A DNA stretch of 64,000 nucleotides. Origin: Clusia tigrina (lineage: Eukaryota; Arthropoda; Insecta; Diptera; Clusiidae). Within the stretch, counting starts at the first letter, position 1; each line of letters starts with the position of its first letter. Positions 10,469 through 22,712 of the stretch are shown here, piece after piece. The stretch is taken from contig OV050030.1 in NCBI GenBank assembly GCA_920105625.2, positions 236,437,889-236,501,888 of the forward strand, written 5' to 3'. The notes under the pieces were generated by a model. The model searched no databases, was not told the origin of the DNA, and saw nothing but the letters and a program-made list of their open reading frames with translations. The position numbers and the translations under genes are program-made.

Positions 10469-13400
10469 TTGAGCGATAGCTTAGTTTGACAAGAGGCTCG
10501 AGTACTTTATTGTTACAAAATTTTAAGGTTTTATGACGCTCCAGTAAAAAGTTACAAGCATTTGTATGTTGCAAACTTTGATAGGTGTAGGATGCACCGT
10601 ATAGAAGTTAGGGCCATTTGAAGTTTTATCAGTGTTTGATTTGGGACTCAAGGGTAGCATAGCTTTGAGCGATAGCTTAAATTGACAAGAGGCTCGAATA
10701 ATTTATTGTTACAAAATTTTAAGGTTTTATGACGCTCCAGTAAAAAGTTACAAGCATTTGTATGTTGCAAACTGTGATAGGTGTAGGACGTAGCGTATAT
10801 AAGTTAGGGCCATTTGAAGATTTATCAGTGCTTGATTTGGGACTCAAGGGTAGCATAGCTTTGAGCGATAGCTTAAATTGACGAGAGGCTCGAGTACTTT
10901 ATTGTTACAAAATTTCAAGGTTTTATGACGCTCCAGTAAAAAGCTACAAGCATTTGAATGTTGCAAACTTTGATAGGTGTAGGACGTACCGTATAAAAGT
11001 TAGGGCCATTTGAAGTTTTATCAGTGTTTGATTTGGGACACAAGGGTAGCATAGCTTTCAGCGATAACTTAAATTGACAAGAGGCTCGAGTACTTTATTG
11101 TTACAAAATTTCAAGGTTTTATGACGCTCCAGTAAAAGCTACAAGCATTTGTGTGTTGCAAACTTTGATGGGTGTAGGGCGTACCGTATAGAAGTTAGGG
11201 CCATTTGTAGTTTTATCAGTGTTTGATTTTGGACTCAAGGGTAGCATAGCTTTGAGCGAAGCTTAAAATGACAAGAAGCTCGAGTACTTTATTGTTACAA
11301 AATTTTAAGGTTTTATGACGCTCCAGTAAAAAGTTACAAGCATTTGTATGTTGCAAACTTTGATAGGTGTAGGATGAACCGTATAGAAGTTAGGGCCATT
11401 TGAAGTTTTATCAGTGTTTGATTTGGGACTCAAGGGTAGCATAGCTTTGAGCGATAGCTTAAATTGACAAGAGGCTCGAATAATTTATTGTTACAAAATT
11501 TCAAGGTTTTATGACGCTCCAGTAAAAAGTTACAAGCATTTGTATGTTGCAAACTTTGATAGGTGTAGGACGTAGCGTATATAAGTTAGGGCCATTTGAA
11601 GTTTTATCAGTGCTTGATTTGGGACTCAAGGGTAGCATAGCTTTGAGCGATAGCTTAAATTGACAAGAGGCTCGAGTACTTTATTGTTACAAAATTTCAA
11701 GGTTTTATGACGCTCCAGTAAAAAGCTACAAGCATTTGAATGTTGCAAACTTTGATAGGTGTAGGACGTACCGTATAAAAGTTAGGGCCATTTGAAGTTT
11801 TGTCAGTGTTTGATTTGGGACACAAGGGTATCATAGCTTTCAGCGATAACTTAAATTGACAAGAGGCTCGAGTACTTTATTGCTACAAAATTTCAAGGTT
11901 TTATGACGCTCCAGTAAAAAGCTACAAGCATTTGTGTGTTGCAAACTTTGATGGGTGTAGGGCGTACCGTATAGAAGTTAGGGCCATTTGTAGTTTTATC
12001 AGTGTTTGATTTTGGACTCAAGGGTAGCATAGCTTTGAGCGATAGCTTAAATTGACAAGAAGCTCGAGTACTTTATTGTTACAAAATTTCAAGGTTTTAT
12101 GACGCTCCAGTAAAAAGTTACAAGCATTTGTATGTTGCAAACTTTGATAGGTGTAGGACGTACCGTATAAAAGTTAGGGCCATTTGATGTTTTAGCAGTG
12201 TTTGATTTGGGACTCAAGGGTGGCATAGCTTTGAGCCATAACTTAAATTGACAAGAGGCTCGAGTACTTTATTGTTACAAAATGTCAAGGTTTTATGATG
12301 CTCCAGTAAAAAGTTACAAACATTTGTATGTTGCAAGCATTTGTATGTTGCAAACTTTGATAGGTGTAGGACGTACCGTATAGAAGTTAGGGCCATTTGA
12401 AGTTTTATCAGTGTTTGATTTGGGACTCAAGGGTAGCAAAGCTTTGAGCGATAGCTTAATTTGACAAGAGGCTCGAGTACTTTATTGTTACAAAATTTTA
12501 AGGTTTTATGACGCTCCAGTAAAAAGTTACAAGCATTTGTATGTTGCAAACTTTGATAGGTGTATTATGCACCGTATAGAAGTTAGGGCCATTTGAAGTT
12601 TTATCAGTGTTTGATTTGGGACTCAAGGGTAGCATAGCTTTGAGCGATAGCTTAAATTGACAAGAGGCTCGAATAATTTATTGTTACAAAATTTTAAGGT
12701 TTTATGACGCTCCAGTAAAAAGTTACAAGCATTTGATTGTTGCAAACTTTGATAGGTGTAGGACGTAGCGTATATAAGTTAGGGCCATTTGAAGTTTTAT
12801 CAGTGCTTGATTTGGGACTCAAGGGTAGCATAGCTTTGAGCGATAGCTTAAATTGACAAGAGGCTCGAGTACTTTATTGTTACAAAATTTCAAGGTTTTA
12901 TGACGCTCCAGTAAAAAGCTACAAGCATTTGAATGTTGCAAACTTTGATAGGTGTAGGACGTACCGTATAAAAGTTAGCGCCATTTGAAGTTTTATCAAT
13001 GTTTGATTTGGGACACAAGGGTAGCATAGCTTTCAGCGATAACTTAAATTGACAAGAGGCTCGAGTACTTTATTGTTACAAAATTTCAAGGTTTTATGAC
13101 GCTCCAGTAAAAGCTACAAGCATTTGTGTGTTGCAAACTTTGATGGGTGTAGGGCGTACCGTATAGAAGTTAGGGCCATTTGTAGTTTTATCAGTGTTTG
13201 ATTTTGGACTCAAGGGTAGCATAGCTTTGAGCGATAGCTTAAAATGACAAGAAGCTCGAGTACTTTATTGTTACAAAATTTTAAGGTTTTATGACGCTCC
13301 AGTAAAAAGTTACAAGCATTTGTATGTTGCAAACTTTGATAGGTGTAGGATGAACCGTATAGAAGTTAGGGCCATTTGAAGTTTTATCAGTGTTTGATTT

Positions 13401-14419
13401 GGGACTCAAGGGTAGCATAGCTTTGAGCGATAGCTTAAATTGACAAGAGGCTCGAATAATTTATTGTTACAAAATTTCAAGGTTTTATGACGCTCCAGTA
13501 AAAAGTTACAAGCATTTGTATGTTGCAAACTTTGATAGGTGTAGGACGTAGCGTATATAAGTTAGGGCCATTTGAAGTTTTATCAGTGCTTGATTTGGGA
13601 CTCAAGGGTAGCATAGCTTTGAGCGATAGCTTAAATTGACAAGAGGCTCGAGTACTTTATTGTTACAAAATTTCAAGGTTTTATGACGCTCCAGTAAAAA
13701 GCTACAAGCATTTGAATGTTGCAAACTTTGATAGGTGTAGGACGTACCGTATAAAAGTTAGGGCCATTTGAAGTTTTGTCAGTGTTTGATTTGGGACACA
13801 AGGGTATCATAGCTTTCAGCGATAACTTAAATTGACAAGAGGCTCGAGTACTTTATTGCTACAAAATTTCAAGGTTTTATGACGCTCCAGTAAAAAGCTA
13901 CAAGCATTTGTGTGTTGCAAACTTTGATGGGTGTAGGGCGTACCGTATAGAAGTTAGGGCCATTTGTAGTTTTATCAGTGTTTGATTTTGGACTCAAGGG
14001 TAGCATAGCTTTGAGCGATAGCTTAAATTGACAAGAAGCTCGAGTACTTTATTGTTACAAAATTTCAAGGTTTTATGACGCTCCAGTAAAAAGTTACAAC
14101 CATTTGTATGTTGCAAACTTTGATAGGTGTAGGACGTACCGTATAGAAGTTAGGGCCATTTGATGTTTTAGCAGTGTTTCATTTGGGACTCAAGGGTGGC
14201 ATAGCTGTGAGCCATAACTTAAATTGACAAGAGGCTCGAGTACTTTATTGTTACAAAATGTCAAGGTTTTATGATGCTCCAGTAAAAAGTTACAAACATT
14301 TGTATGTTGCAAGCATTTGTATGTTGCAAACTTTGATAGGTGTAGGACGTACCGTATAGAAGTTAGGGCCATTTGAAGTTTTATCAGTGTTTGATTTGGG
14401 ACTCAAGGGTAGCAAAGCT
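10469..14419 (+). repeat. Two tandem 10-mer higher-order repeat units
   Basis: Unit 1 is 10,469-12,443 (1,975 bp) and unit 2 is 12,444-14,419 (1,976 bp). Each holds a-b-c-d-a'-b'-c'-d'-e-f. The first d monomer has one A fewer in its A run (about 11,133 and 13,106). The a' monomer is marked by aaaatgac and gatgaaccg. The remaining 1-bp length difference is gagcgaagc in unit 1, where other monomers read gagcgatagc (about 11,256). Nine 196-bp monomers plus one of 213 bp, less these deletions, account for both lengths. Confidence 0.9.
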
Positions 14420-15612
14420 TTGAGCGATAGCTTAATTTGACAAGAGGCTCGAGTACTTTATTGTTACAAAATTTTAAGGTTTTATGACGCTCCATTAAAA
14501 AGTTACAAGCATTTGTATGTTGCAAACTTTGATAGGTGTAGGATGCACCGTATAGAAGTTAGGGCCATTTGAAGTTTTATCAGTGTTTGATTTGGGACTC
14601 AAGGGTAGCATAGCTTTGAGCGATAGCTTAAATTGACAAGAGGCTCGAATAATTTATTGTTACAGAATTTTAAGGTTTTATGACGCTCCAGTAAAAAGTT
14701 ACAAGCATTTGTATGTTGCAAACTTTGATAGGTGTAGGACGTAGCGTATATAAGTTAGGGCCATTTGAAGTTTTATCAGTGCTTGATTTGGGACTCAAGG
14801 GTAGCATAGCTTTGAGCGATAGCTTAAATTGACAAGAGGCTCGAGTACTTTATTGTTACAAAATTTCAAGGTTTTATGACGCTCCAGTAAAAAGCTACAA
14901 GCATTTGAATTTTGCAAACTTTGATAGGTGTAGGACGTACCGTATAAAAGTTAGCGCCATTTGAAATTTTATCAATGTTTGATTTGGGACACAAGGGTAG
15001 CATAGCTTTCAGCGATAACTTAAATTGACAAGAGGCTCGAGTACTTTATTGTTACAAAATTTCAAGGTTTTATGACGCTCCAGTAAAAAGCTACAAGCAT
15101 TTGAATGTTGCAAACTTTGATAGGTGTAGGACGTACCGTATAAAAGTTAGGGCCAATTGAAGTTTTATCAGTGTTTGATTTGGGACACAAGGGTAGCATA
15201 GCTTTCAGCGATAACTTAAATTGACAAGAGGCTCGAGTACTTTATTGTTACAAAATTTCAAGGTTTTATGACGCTCCAGTAAAAAGCTACAAGCATTTGT
15301 GTGTTGCAAACTTTGATGGGTGTAGGGCGTACCGTATAGAAGTTAGGGCCATTTGTAGTTTTATCAGTGTTTGATTTTGGACTCAAGGGTAGCATAGCTT
15401 TGAGCGATAGCTTAAATTGACAAGAAGCTCGAGTACTTTATTGTTACAAAATTTCAAGGTTTTATGATGCTCCAGTAAAAAGTTACAAACATTTGTATGT
15501 TGCAAGCATTTGTATGTTGCAAACTTTGATAGGTGTAGGACGTACCGTATAGAAGTTAGGGCCATTTGAAATTTTATCAGTTTTTGATTTGAGACTCAAG
15601 GGTAGTATAGCT
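14420..15612 (+). repeat. 6-mer HOR unit duplicated at 19,192-20,384 (offset 4,772)
   Basis: This 1,193-bp unit and 19,192-20,384 share private variants: gctccattaaaaag in the a monomer, gaattttgcaaac and gaaattttatcaatg in the c monomer, a second c-like monomer with gccaattg, and an f monomer lacking the usual gtcaagg. The f monomers before them (14,190 and 18,962) share gctgtgagcc. Similarity continues past the unit into monomers with gagactcaag and caagcgactcg. The pair shows that a block of at least about 1.4 kb was copied within the left array. Confidence 0.88.
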
Positions 15613-18600
15613 TTGAGCGATAGCTTAAGTTGACAAGCGACTCGAGTACTTTATTGTTACAAAATTTCAAGGTTTTATGACGCTCCAGTAAAAAGCTACA
15701 AGCATTTGAATGTTGCAAACTTTGATAGGTGTAGGACGTACCGTATAAAAGTTAGGGCCATTTGAAGTTTTGTCAGTGTTTGATTTGGGACACAAGGGTA
15801 TCATAGCTTTCAGCGATAACTTAAATTGACAAGAGGCTCGAATAATTTATTGTTACAAAATTTCAAGGTTTTATGACGCTCCAGTAAAAAGTTACAAGCA
15901 TTTGTATGTTGCAAACTTTGATAGGTGTAGGACGTAGCGTATATAAGTTAGGGCCATTTGAAGTTTTATCAGTGCTTGATTTGGGACTCAAGGGTAGCAT
16001 AGCTTTGAGCGATAGCTTAAATTGACAAGAGGCTCGAGTACTTTATTGTTACAAAATTTCAAGGTTTTATGACGCTCCAGTAAAAAGCTACAAGCATTTG
16101 AATGTTGCAAACTTTGATAGGTGTAGGACGTACCGTATAAAAGTTAGGGCCATTTGAAGTTTTGTCAGTGTTTGATTTGGGACACAAGGGTATCATAGCT
16201 TTCAGCGATAACTTAAATTGACAAGAGGCTCGAGTACTTTATTGCTACAAAATTTCAAGGTTTTATGACGCTCCAGTAAAAAGCTACAAGCATTTGTGTG
16301 TTGCAAACTTTGATGGGTGTAGGGCGTACCGTATAGAAGTTAGGGCCATTTGTAGTTTTATCAGTGTTTGATTTTGGACTCAAGGGTAGCATAGCTTTGA
16401 GCGATAGCTTAAATTGACAAGAAGCTCGAGTACTTTATTGTTACAAAATTTCAAGGTTTTATGACGCTCCAGTAAAAAGTTACAAGCATTTGTATGTTGC
16501 AAACTTTGATAGGTGTAGGACGTACCGTATAGAAGTTAGGGCCATTTGATGTTTTAGCAGTGTTTGATTTGGGACTCAAGGGTGGCATAGCTTTGAGCCA
16601 TAACTTAAATTGACAAGAGGCTCGAGTACTTTATTGTTACAAAATGTCAAGGTTTTATGATGCTCCAGTAAAAAGTTACAAACATTTGTATGTTGCAAGC
16701 ATTTGTATGTTGCAAACTTTGATAGGTGTAGGACGTAGCGTATATAAGTTAGGGCCATTTGAAGTTTTATCAGTGCTTGATTTGGGACTCAAGGGTAGCA
16801 TAGCTTTGAGCGATAGCTTAAATTGACAAGAGGCTCGAGTACTTTATTGTTACAAAATTTCAAGGTTTTATGACGCTCCAGTAAAAAGCTACAAGCATTT
16901 GAATGTTGCAAACTTTGATAGGTGTAGGACGTACCGTATAAAAGTTAGGGCCATTTGAAGTTTTGTCAGTGTTTGATTTGGGACACAAGGGTATCATAGC
17001 TTTCAGCGATAACTTAAATTGACAAGAGGCTCGAGTACTTTATTGCTACAAAATTTCAAGGTTTTATGACGCTCCAGTAAAAAGCTACAAGCATTTGTGT
17101 GTTGCAAACTTTGATGGGTGTAGGGCGTACCGTATAGAAGTTAGGGCCATTTGTAGTTTTATCAGTGTTTGATTTTGGACTCAAGGGTAGCATAGCTTTG
17201 AGCGATAGCTTAAATTGACAAGAAGCTCGAGTACTTTATTGTTACAAAATTTCAAGGTTTTATGACGCTCCAGTAAAAAGTTACAAGCATTTGTATGTTG
17301 CAAACTTTGATAGGTGTAGGACGTACCGTATAGAAGTTAGGGCCATTTGATGTTTTAGCAGTGTTTGATTTGGGACTCAAGGGTGGCATAGCTGTGAGCC
17401 ATAACTTAAATTGACAAGAGGCTCGAGTACTTTATTGTTACAAAATGTCAAGGTTTTATGATGCTCCAGTAAAAAGTTACAAACATTTGTATGTTGCAAG
17501 CATTTGTATGTTGCAAACTTTGATAGGTGTAGGACGTACCGTATAGAAGTTAGGGCCATTTGAAGTTTTATCAGTGTTTGATTTGGGACTCAAGGGTAGC
17601 AAAGCTTTGAGCGATAGCTTAATTTGACAAGAGGCTCGAGTACTTTATTGTTACAAAATTTTAAGGTTTTATGACGCTCCAGTAAAAAGTTACAAGCATT
17701 TGTATGTTGCAAACTTTGATAGGTGTATTATGCACCGTATAGAAGTTAGGGCCATTTGAAGTTTTATCAGTGTTTGATTTGGGACTCAAGGGTAGCATAG
17801 CTTTGAGCGATAGCTTAAATTGACAAGAGGCTCGAATAATTTATTGTTACAAAATTTTAAGGTTTTATGACGCTCCAGTAAAAAGTTACAAGCATTTGTA
17901 TGTTGCAAACTTTGATAGGTGTAGGACGTTCCATATAGAAGTTAGGGCCATTTGAAGTTCTATCAGTGTTTGATTTGGGACTCAAGGGTAGCATAGCTTT
18001 GAGCGATAGCTTAAATTGACAAGAGGCTCGAGTACTTTATTGTAAAAAAATTTCAAGGTTTTATGACGCTCCAGTAAAAAGTTACAAGCATTTGTATGTT
18101 GCAAACTTTGATAGGTGTAGGACGTACCGTATAGAAGTTAGGGCCATTTGATGTTTTAGCAGTGTTTGATTTGGGACTCAAGGGTAGCATAGCTTTGAGC
18201 GATAGCTTAAATTGACAAGAGGCTCGAATAATTTATTGTTACAAAATTTCAAGGTTTTATGACGCTCCAGTAAAAAGTTACAAGCATTTGTATGTTGCAA
18301 ACTTTGATAGGTGTAGGACGTAGCGTATATAAGTTAGGGCCATTTGAAGTTTTATCAGTGCTTGATTTGGGACTCAAGGGTAGCATAGCTTTGAGCGATA
18401 GCTTAAATTGACAAGAGGCTCGAGTACTTTATTGTTACAAAATTTCAAGGTTTTATGACGCTCCAGTAAAAAGCTACAAGCATTTGAATGTTGCAAACTT
18501 TGATAGGTGTAGGACGTACCGTATAAAAGTTAGGGCCATTTGAAGTTTTGTCAGTGTTTGATTTGGGACACAAGGGTATCATAGCTTTCAGCGATAACTT

Positions 18601-20568
18601 AAATTGACAAGAGGCTCGAGTACTTTATTGCTACAAAATTTCAAGGTTTTATGACGCTCCAGTAAAAAGCTACAAGCATTTGTGTGTTGCAAACTTTGAT
18701 GGGTGTAGGGCGTACCGTATAGAAGTTAGGGCCATTTGTAGTTTTATCAGTGTTTGATTTTGGACTCAAGGGTAGCATAGCTTTGAGCGATAGCTTAAAT
18801 TGACAAGAAGCTCGAGTACTTTATTGTTACAAAATTTCAAGGTTTTATGACGCTCCAGTAAAAAGTTACAAGCATTTGTATGTTGCAAACTTTGATAGGT
18901 GTAGGACGTACCGTATAGAAGTTGGGGCCATTTGATGTTTTAGCAGTGTTTGATTTGGGACTCAAGGGTGGCATAGCTGTGAGCCATAACTTAAATTGAC
19001 AAGAGGCTCGAGTACTTTATTGTTACAAAATGTCAAGGTTTTATGATGCTCCAGTAAAAAGTTACAAACATTTGTATGTTGCAAGCATTTGTATGTTGCA
19101 AACTTTGATAGGTGTAGGACGTACCGTATAGAAGTTAGGGCCATTTGAAGTTTTATCAGTGTTTGATTTGGGACTCAAGGGTAGCAAAGCTTTGAGCGAT
19201 AGCTTAATTTGACAAGAGGCTCGAGTACTTTATTGTTACAAAATTTTAAGGTTTTATGACGCTCCATTAAAAAGTTACAAGCATTTGTATGTTGCAAACT
19301 TTGATAGGTGTAGGATGCACCGTATAGAAGTTAGGGCCATTTGAAGTTTTATCAGTGTTTGATTTGGGACTCAAGGGTAGCATAGCTTTGAGCGATAGCT
19401 TAAATTGACAAGAGGCTCGAATAATTTATTGTTACAAAATTTCAAGGTTTTATGACGCTCCAGTAAAAAGTTACAAGCATTTGTATGTTGCAAACTTTGA
19501 TAGGTGTAGGACGTAGCGTATATAAGTTAGGGCCATTTGAAGTTTTATCAGTGCTTGATTTGGGACTCAAGGGTAGCATAGCTTTGAGCGATAGCTTAAA
19601 TTGACAAGAGGCTCGAGTACTTTATTGTTACAAAATTTCAAGGTTTTATGACGCTCCAGTAAAAAGCTACAAGCATTTGAATTTTGCAAACTTTGATAGG
19701 TGTAGGACGTACCGTATAAAAGTTAGCGCCATTTGAAATTTTATCAATGTTTGATTTGGGACACAAGGGTAGCATAGCTTTCAGCGATAACTTAAATTGA
19801 CAAGAGGCTCGAGTACTTTATTGTTACAAAATTTCAAGGTTTTATGACGCTCCAGTAAAAAGCTACAAGCATTTGAATGTTGCAAACTTTGATAGGTGTA
19901 GGACGTACCGTATAAAAGTTAGGGCCAATTGAAGTTTTATCAGTGTTTGATTTGGGACACAAGGGTAGCATAGCTTTCAGCGATAACTTAAATTGACAAG
20001 AGGCTCGAGTACTTTATTGTTACAAAATTTCAAGGTTTTATGACGCTCCAGTAAAAAGCTACAAGCATTTGTGTGTTGCAAACTTTGATGGGTGTAGGGC
20101 GTACCGTATAGAAGTTAGGGCCATTTGTAGTTTTATCAGTGTTTGATTTTGGACTCAAGGGTAGCATAGCTTTGAGCGATAGCTTAAATTGACAAGAAGC
20201 TCGAGTACTTTATTGTTACAAAATTTCAAGGTTTTATGATGCTCCAGTAAAAAGTTACAAACATTTGTATGTTGCAAGCATTTGTATGTTGCAAACTTTG
20301 ATAGGTGTAGGACGTACCGTATAGAAGTTAGGGCCATTTGAAATTTTATCAGTTTTTGATTTGAGACTCAAGGGTAGCATAGCTTTGAGCGATAGCTTAA
20401 GTTGACAAGCGACTCGAGTACTTTATTGTTACAAAATTTCAAGGTTTTATGACGCTCCAGTAAAAAGTTACAAGCATTTATATGTTGCAAACTTTGATAG
20501 GTGTAGGACGTACCGTATAGAAGTTAGGGCCATTTGAAGTTTTATCAGTGTTTGATTTGGGACTCAAG

Positions 20569-20573
20569 GGTAG
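20569..20573 (+). repeat. Left target-site duplication of retroelement 1 (ggtag)
   Basis: The satellite reads ggactcaagggtag up to the LTR. The five bases ggtag are repeated directly after the 3' LTR at 26,860-26,864. Uninterrupted monomers read aagggtagcatagc, so removing the element and one ggtag restores the normal satellite. Five bases is within the usual range for BEL/Pao integration. Confidence 0.93.
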
Positions 20574-20838
20574 TGTCGCACTAAAAGCTCTGTCTTTGCC
20601 GTAAAATGTCTCGCCGAAGTACAAACTCGTCCGGTAATTTTTGAACGAACGAGTGAGTAGCAGAAGAGCAGCCGGGAAGAAAGCAGCAAATTCTAAACAA
20701 CCAAGAAGCTGGCACTGAAATTTAAACCAACCACACCACAAATATAATTGAAATGTGAATTAATAATTTTTAATCTTGTTAACAAATAATTACAAATATA
20801 ATTACAAAAGTTTTAGAATAATTACAAATATAATTACA
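20574..20838 (+). repeat. 5' LTR of retroelement 1 (265 bp)
   Basis: It begins tgtcgcactaaaagc and ends ataattaca. The copy at 26,595-26,859 has the same length and differs at four bases (tttgcc/ttcgcc, two in the caagaagc segment, one in acaaataatt). The LTR of element 2 (33,595-33,859, reversed) is also 265 bp and differs at about five bases. I see no clear TATA box in it. Its 3' end is AT-rich and internally repeated. Confidence 0.96.
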
Positions 20839-20850
20839 AAGTTTTAGAAT
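20788..20850 (+). repeat. 32/31-bp tandem repeat straddling the LTR/leader boundary
   Basis: A 32-bp unit (aattacaaatataattac, then aaaagttttagaat) at 20,788-20,819 is followed by a 31-bp copy at 20,820-20,850 with one A fewer. The LTR ends at 20,838, 19 bp into the second copy, so the repeat crosses from LTR into leader. The first unit and those 19 bp recur at the end of the 3' LTR. The full arrangement is mirrored in element 2 near 33,583-33,645. Confidence 0.85.
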
Positions 20851-21301
20851 TTGCTTTCTTCCGCTGCCACCACAGCATTTTCACCGCCATTGTGATAATT
20901 ATTAGGAATTATATACTCCGTGCAGTCACCGCCGTACTGCCTCAGGTAATTATACTTACAGGATCAAAGAAGAAATCACCTAGATCGCTAGACTTGAATA
21001 GCCACCGCCGAGCTGTTTCAAGATTTGTTTGCATCGTCAAAGCCATCGCAAAACAAATACTGCCGTACTTCGCCTTCGGAGCGCTAGTGCTTCCGAGAGC
21101 ATTTTGTGACGTCATCAACAAGGGTTGATAATTTGCAACAGCTATTTCTTCAAAAATACGAACAACATTACCGACATCTGTTAATTTCAAAATTAATCGA
21201 TTCTACCAGAACAAACTGCTGCAAATAATTTTCGATCGGTATTGCAGTGCCGAACCAAGCAGCTGTTGAAATTGAACAGACCTTATATAAAAGAAAAATA
21301 A
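20839..21301 (+). other. 5' leader of retroelement 1
   Basis: This 463-bp stretch lies between the LTR and the first gag ATG. I find no convincing primer-binding site starting TGG next to the LTR; the sequence there is aagttttagaatttgc. Frames in it are short and match nothing I recognise. A TATATAAAAG at about 21,284 sits just before the gag ATG, and its role is unknown. The matching leader in element 2 is 33,132-33,594. Confidence 0.7.
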
Positions 21302-22712
21302 ATGTTGACTCGAACGAAATCAAAAAAATTAGAATCAGCAAAAGTAGACGACAGAGAGGAAAGCTCGGATTCATTGGACAGCAGAGTAATAGAAATGGCC
21401 AACGAGGGAACACAGGGCCAAGCGCAGCCGCAAGCAGTTGTAACTAGTGAACAACTGGCGCAGCTTCTCAGCAGTGTAAATATACTGCGCGAATCTGTTG
21501 ACGAACTACGTAAAGAGACGCATCGTGGCCAAATAGAGATTCAACAACTTCGCACTCGAGTGGATAGGGGTGCATCCGTTGTTGGGGGTAATGAATCCTC
21601 CTTTCATGAAAGTGTGCAATCACCGCTGCCACAAACGTAAGACGCAGCAAGCACAGCAGATGCCGCAATCGCAGCCACCAAGTACATCGACGCCGTATAA
21701 TGGTGTCATGACTTTTATCGATAGCCCCGGCGGTAAGTTATATCCACTGCCATCTTTCGATGGAAACCCTGAAGATTGGCCCCTGTTTTTAGCCAACTTC
21801 AGAGACACGACCAATGAATTTGGTTATAATAATCGCCAGAACCTTATGCGTTTGCATAAGGCACTTCAAGGGAATGCGAAGCGCGCTGTGACGTCACTAC
21901 TCATATATCCTGACGACGTGACCAAAGTCATGCAGGAGTTAGAGTTCAATTTTGGACGCTCTGACTTATTGATCCGCTCGCAGCTGCAAAAAGTGCAGCA
22001 GTTCCCACCGATTTATGAGAATCGACTTGAGCAAGTGTTGGAATTCTCAAACCGCGTCCGAAATATTGTCGCCTTTTTTAAGTCAGCAAAATGCGATCAC
22101 CATTTGGCCAACCCTACTCTTCTTGAGCAGCTTATTGGAAAGCTTCCGCCCACCAAGCAATATGAATGGAGTCGACACGCCTCCAATATAACGCCTTATG
22201 CCACCGTTGAAGCCTTTTCCGACTGGGTTAGTGAACTCGCAAAGGTAGTGAGCTTGATGCCAGCCATAGCTAGTAGAGCTTTGCGCCAACATCAACCCCC
22301 GCAGCCGCACCAAGGGGTGCAACAAGGTAACCTTCAGAACCGTCAGACCATATCACGAGGTGCTATTCCACGTCGCGTTTTGCATAGCACCGAACCTCAA
22401 GTGGAACAGCAACAACTCAGTTGTGTGCAATGCAATTTGAGCCACAAACTGAGCGCATGTCGTCAATTTAAGGCGCTTAATACAAATGACAATTGGACTT
22501 TGGTAAAGCGTCACCGCCTTTGTTTTGCCTGCTTGCATAGAGGGCATAACGTGCTGAGTTGCCAGGCAAGGCATGCATGTGGTATAAATGGATGCACCCG
22601 TATGCATCACAACTTGCTGCACCAGACAACTAAGCCGCTAGCAGAGCTGAAACCAGAGGATGTCGAGCATGTGCTTAACTGCCGTCAACACCAGCAGTCA
22701 AGCTTATTTTGA
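21302..22712 (+). pseudogene. gag: gag, frameshifted (BEL/Pao, DUF1759-type with zinc knuckles)
   Basis: Gag packages the element RNA into virus-like particles. The frame from ATG 21,302 runs 112 residues: a charged N-terminus, then a heptad-like stretch (EQLAQLLSSVNILRESVDEL) that may form a coiled coil. It stops at TAA 21,638-21,640. Relative to element 2 there is one extra base at this point, and coding resumes in another frame until 22,712. The second part contains the DUF1759-type core (LPSFDGNPEDWPLFLANF) and three cysteine/histidine groups near its C-terminus: C-X2-C-X3-H-X4-C, the canonical knuckle C-X2-C-X4-H-X4-C (CFACLHRGHNVLSC) and C-X4-C-X3-H-X4-H. The first 25 or so residues of the open frame beginning at 21,570 are out-of-frame noise. 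It ends at TGA 22,710-22,712, in frame with protease; element 2 has no stop there. Confidence 0.9.

Larger units (their letters stand above)
1..20573 (+). repeat. Left satellite array, 196-bp monomer with higher-order repeats
   Basis: Head-to-tail monomers fill this stretch. The landmark ttgagcgatag recurs at 1, 197, 393 and onward, giving a period of 196 bp. Six monomer types (a-f) are separable by diagnostic substitutions, and type f is 213 bp long. They are ordered into 6-mer units (for example 1-1,193 and 4,361-5,553, each 1,193 bp) and 10-mer units (10,469-12,443 and 12,444-14,419). Irregular units also occur: f monomers at 16,576 and 17,377 are 801 bp apart (four monomers), and those at 17,377 and 18,962 are 1,585 bp apart (eight monomers). 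Both spacings fit unequal exchange. No gene is visible. Short frames on either strand follow from monomer homogeneity. Function is unknown; a structural role in heterochromatin or the centromere is inference. Confidence 0.97.

Noticed and set aside
1..20573. CRISPR array
   Set aside because: The 196-bp units are adjacent without unique spacers, there are no cas genes, and the monomers diverge gradually. It is a eukaryotic satellite.
20892..21128. Frames in the retroelement leader on both strands (20,892-21,128 plus; 20,942-21,190 minus) as extra genes
   Set aside because: No known domain. They overlap each other on opposite strands and lie in the leader, and the same frames appear in element 2 only because the sequence is shared.
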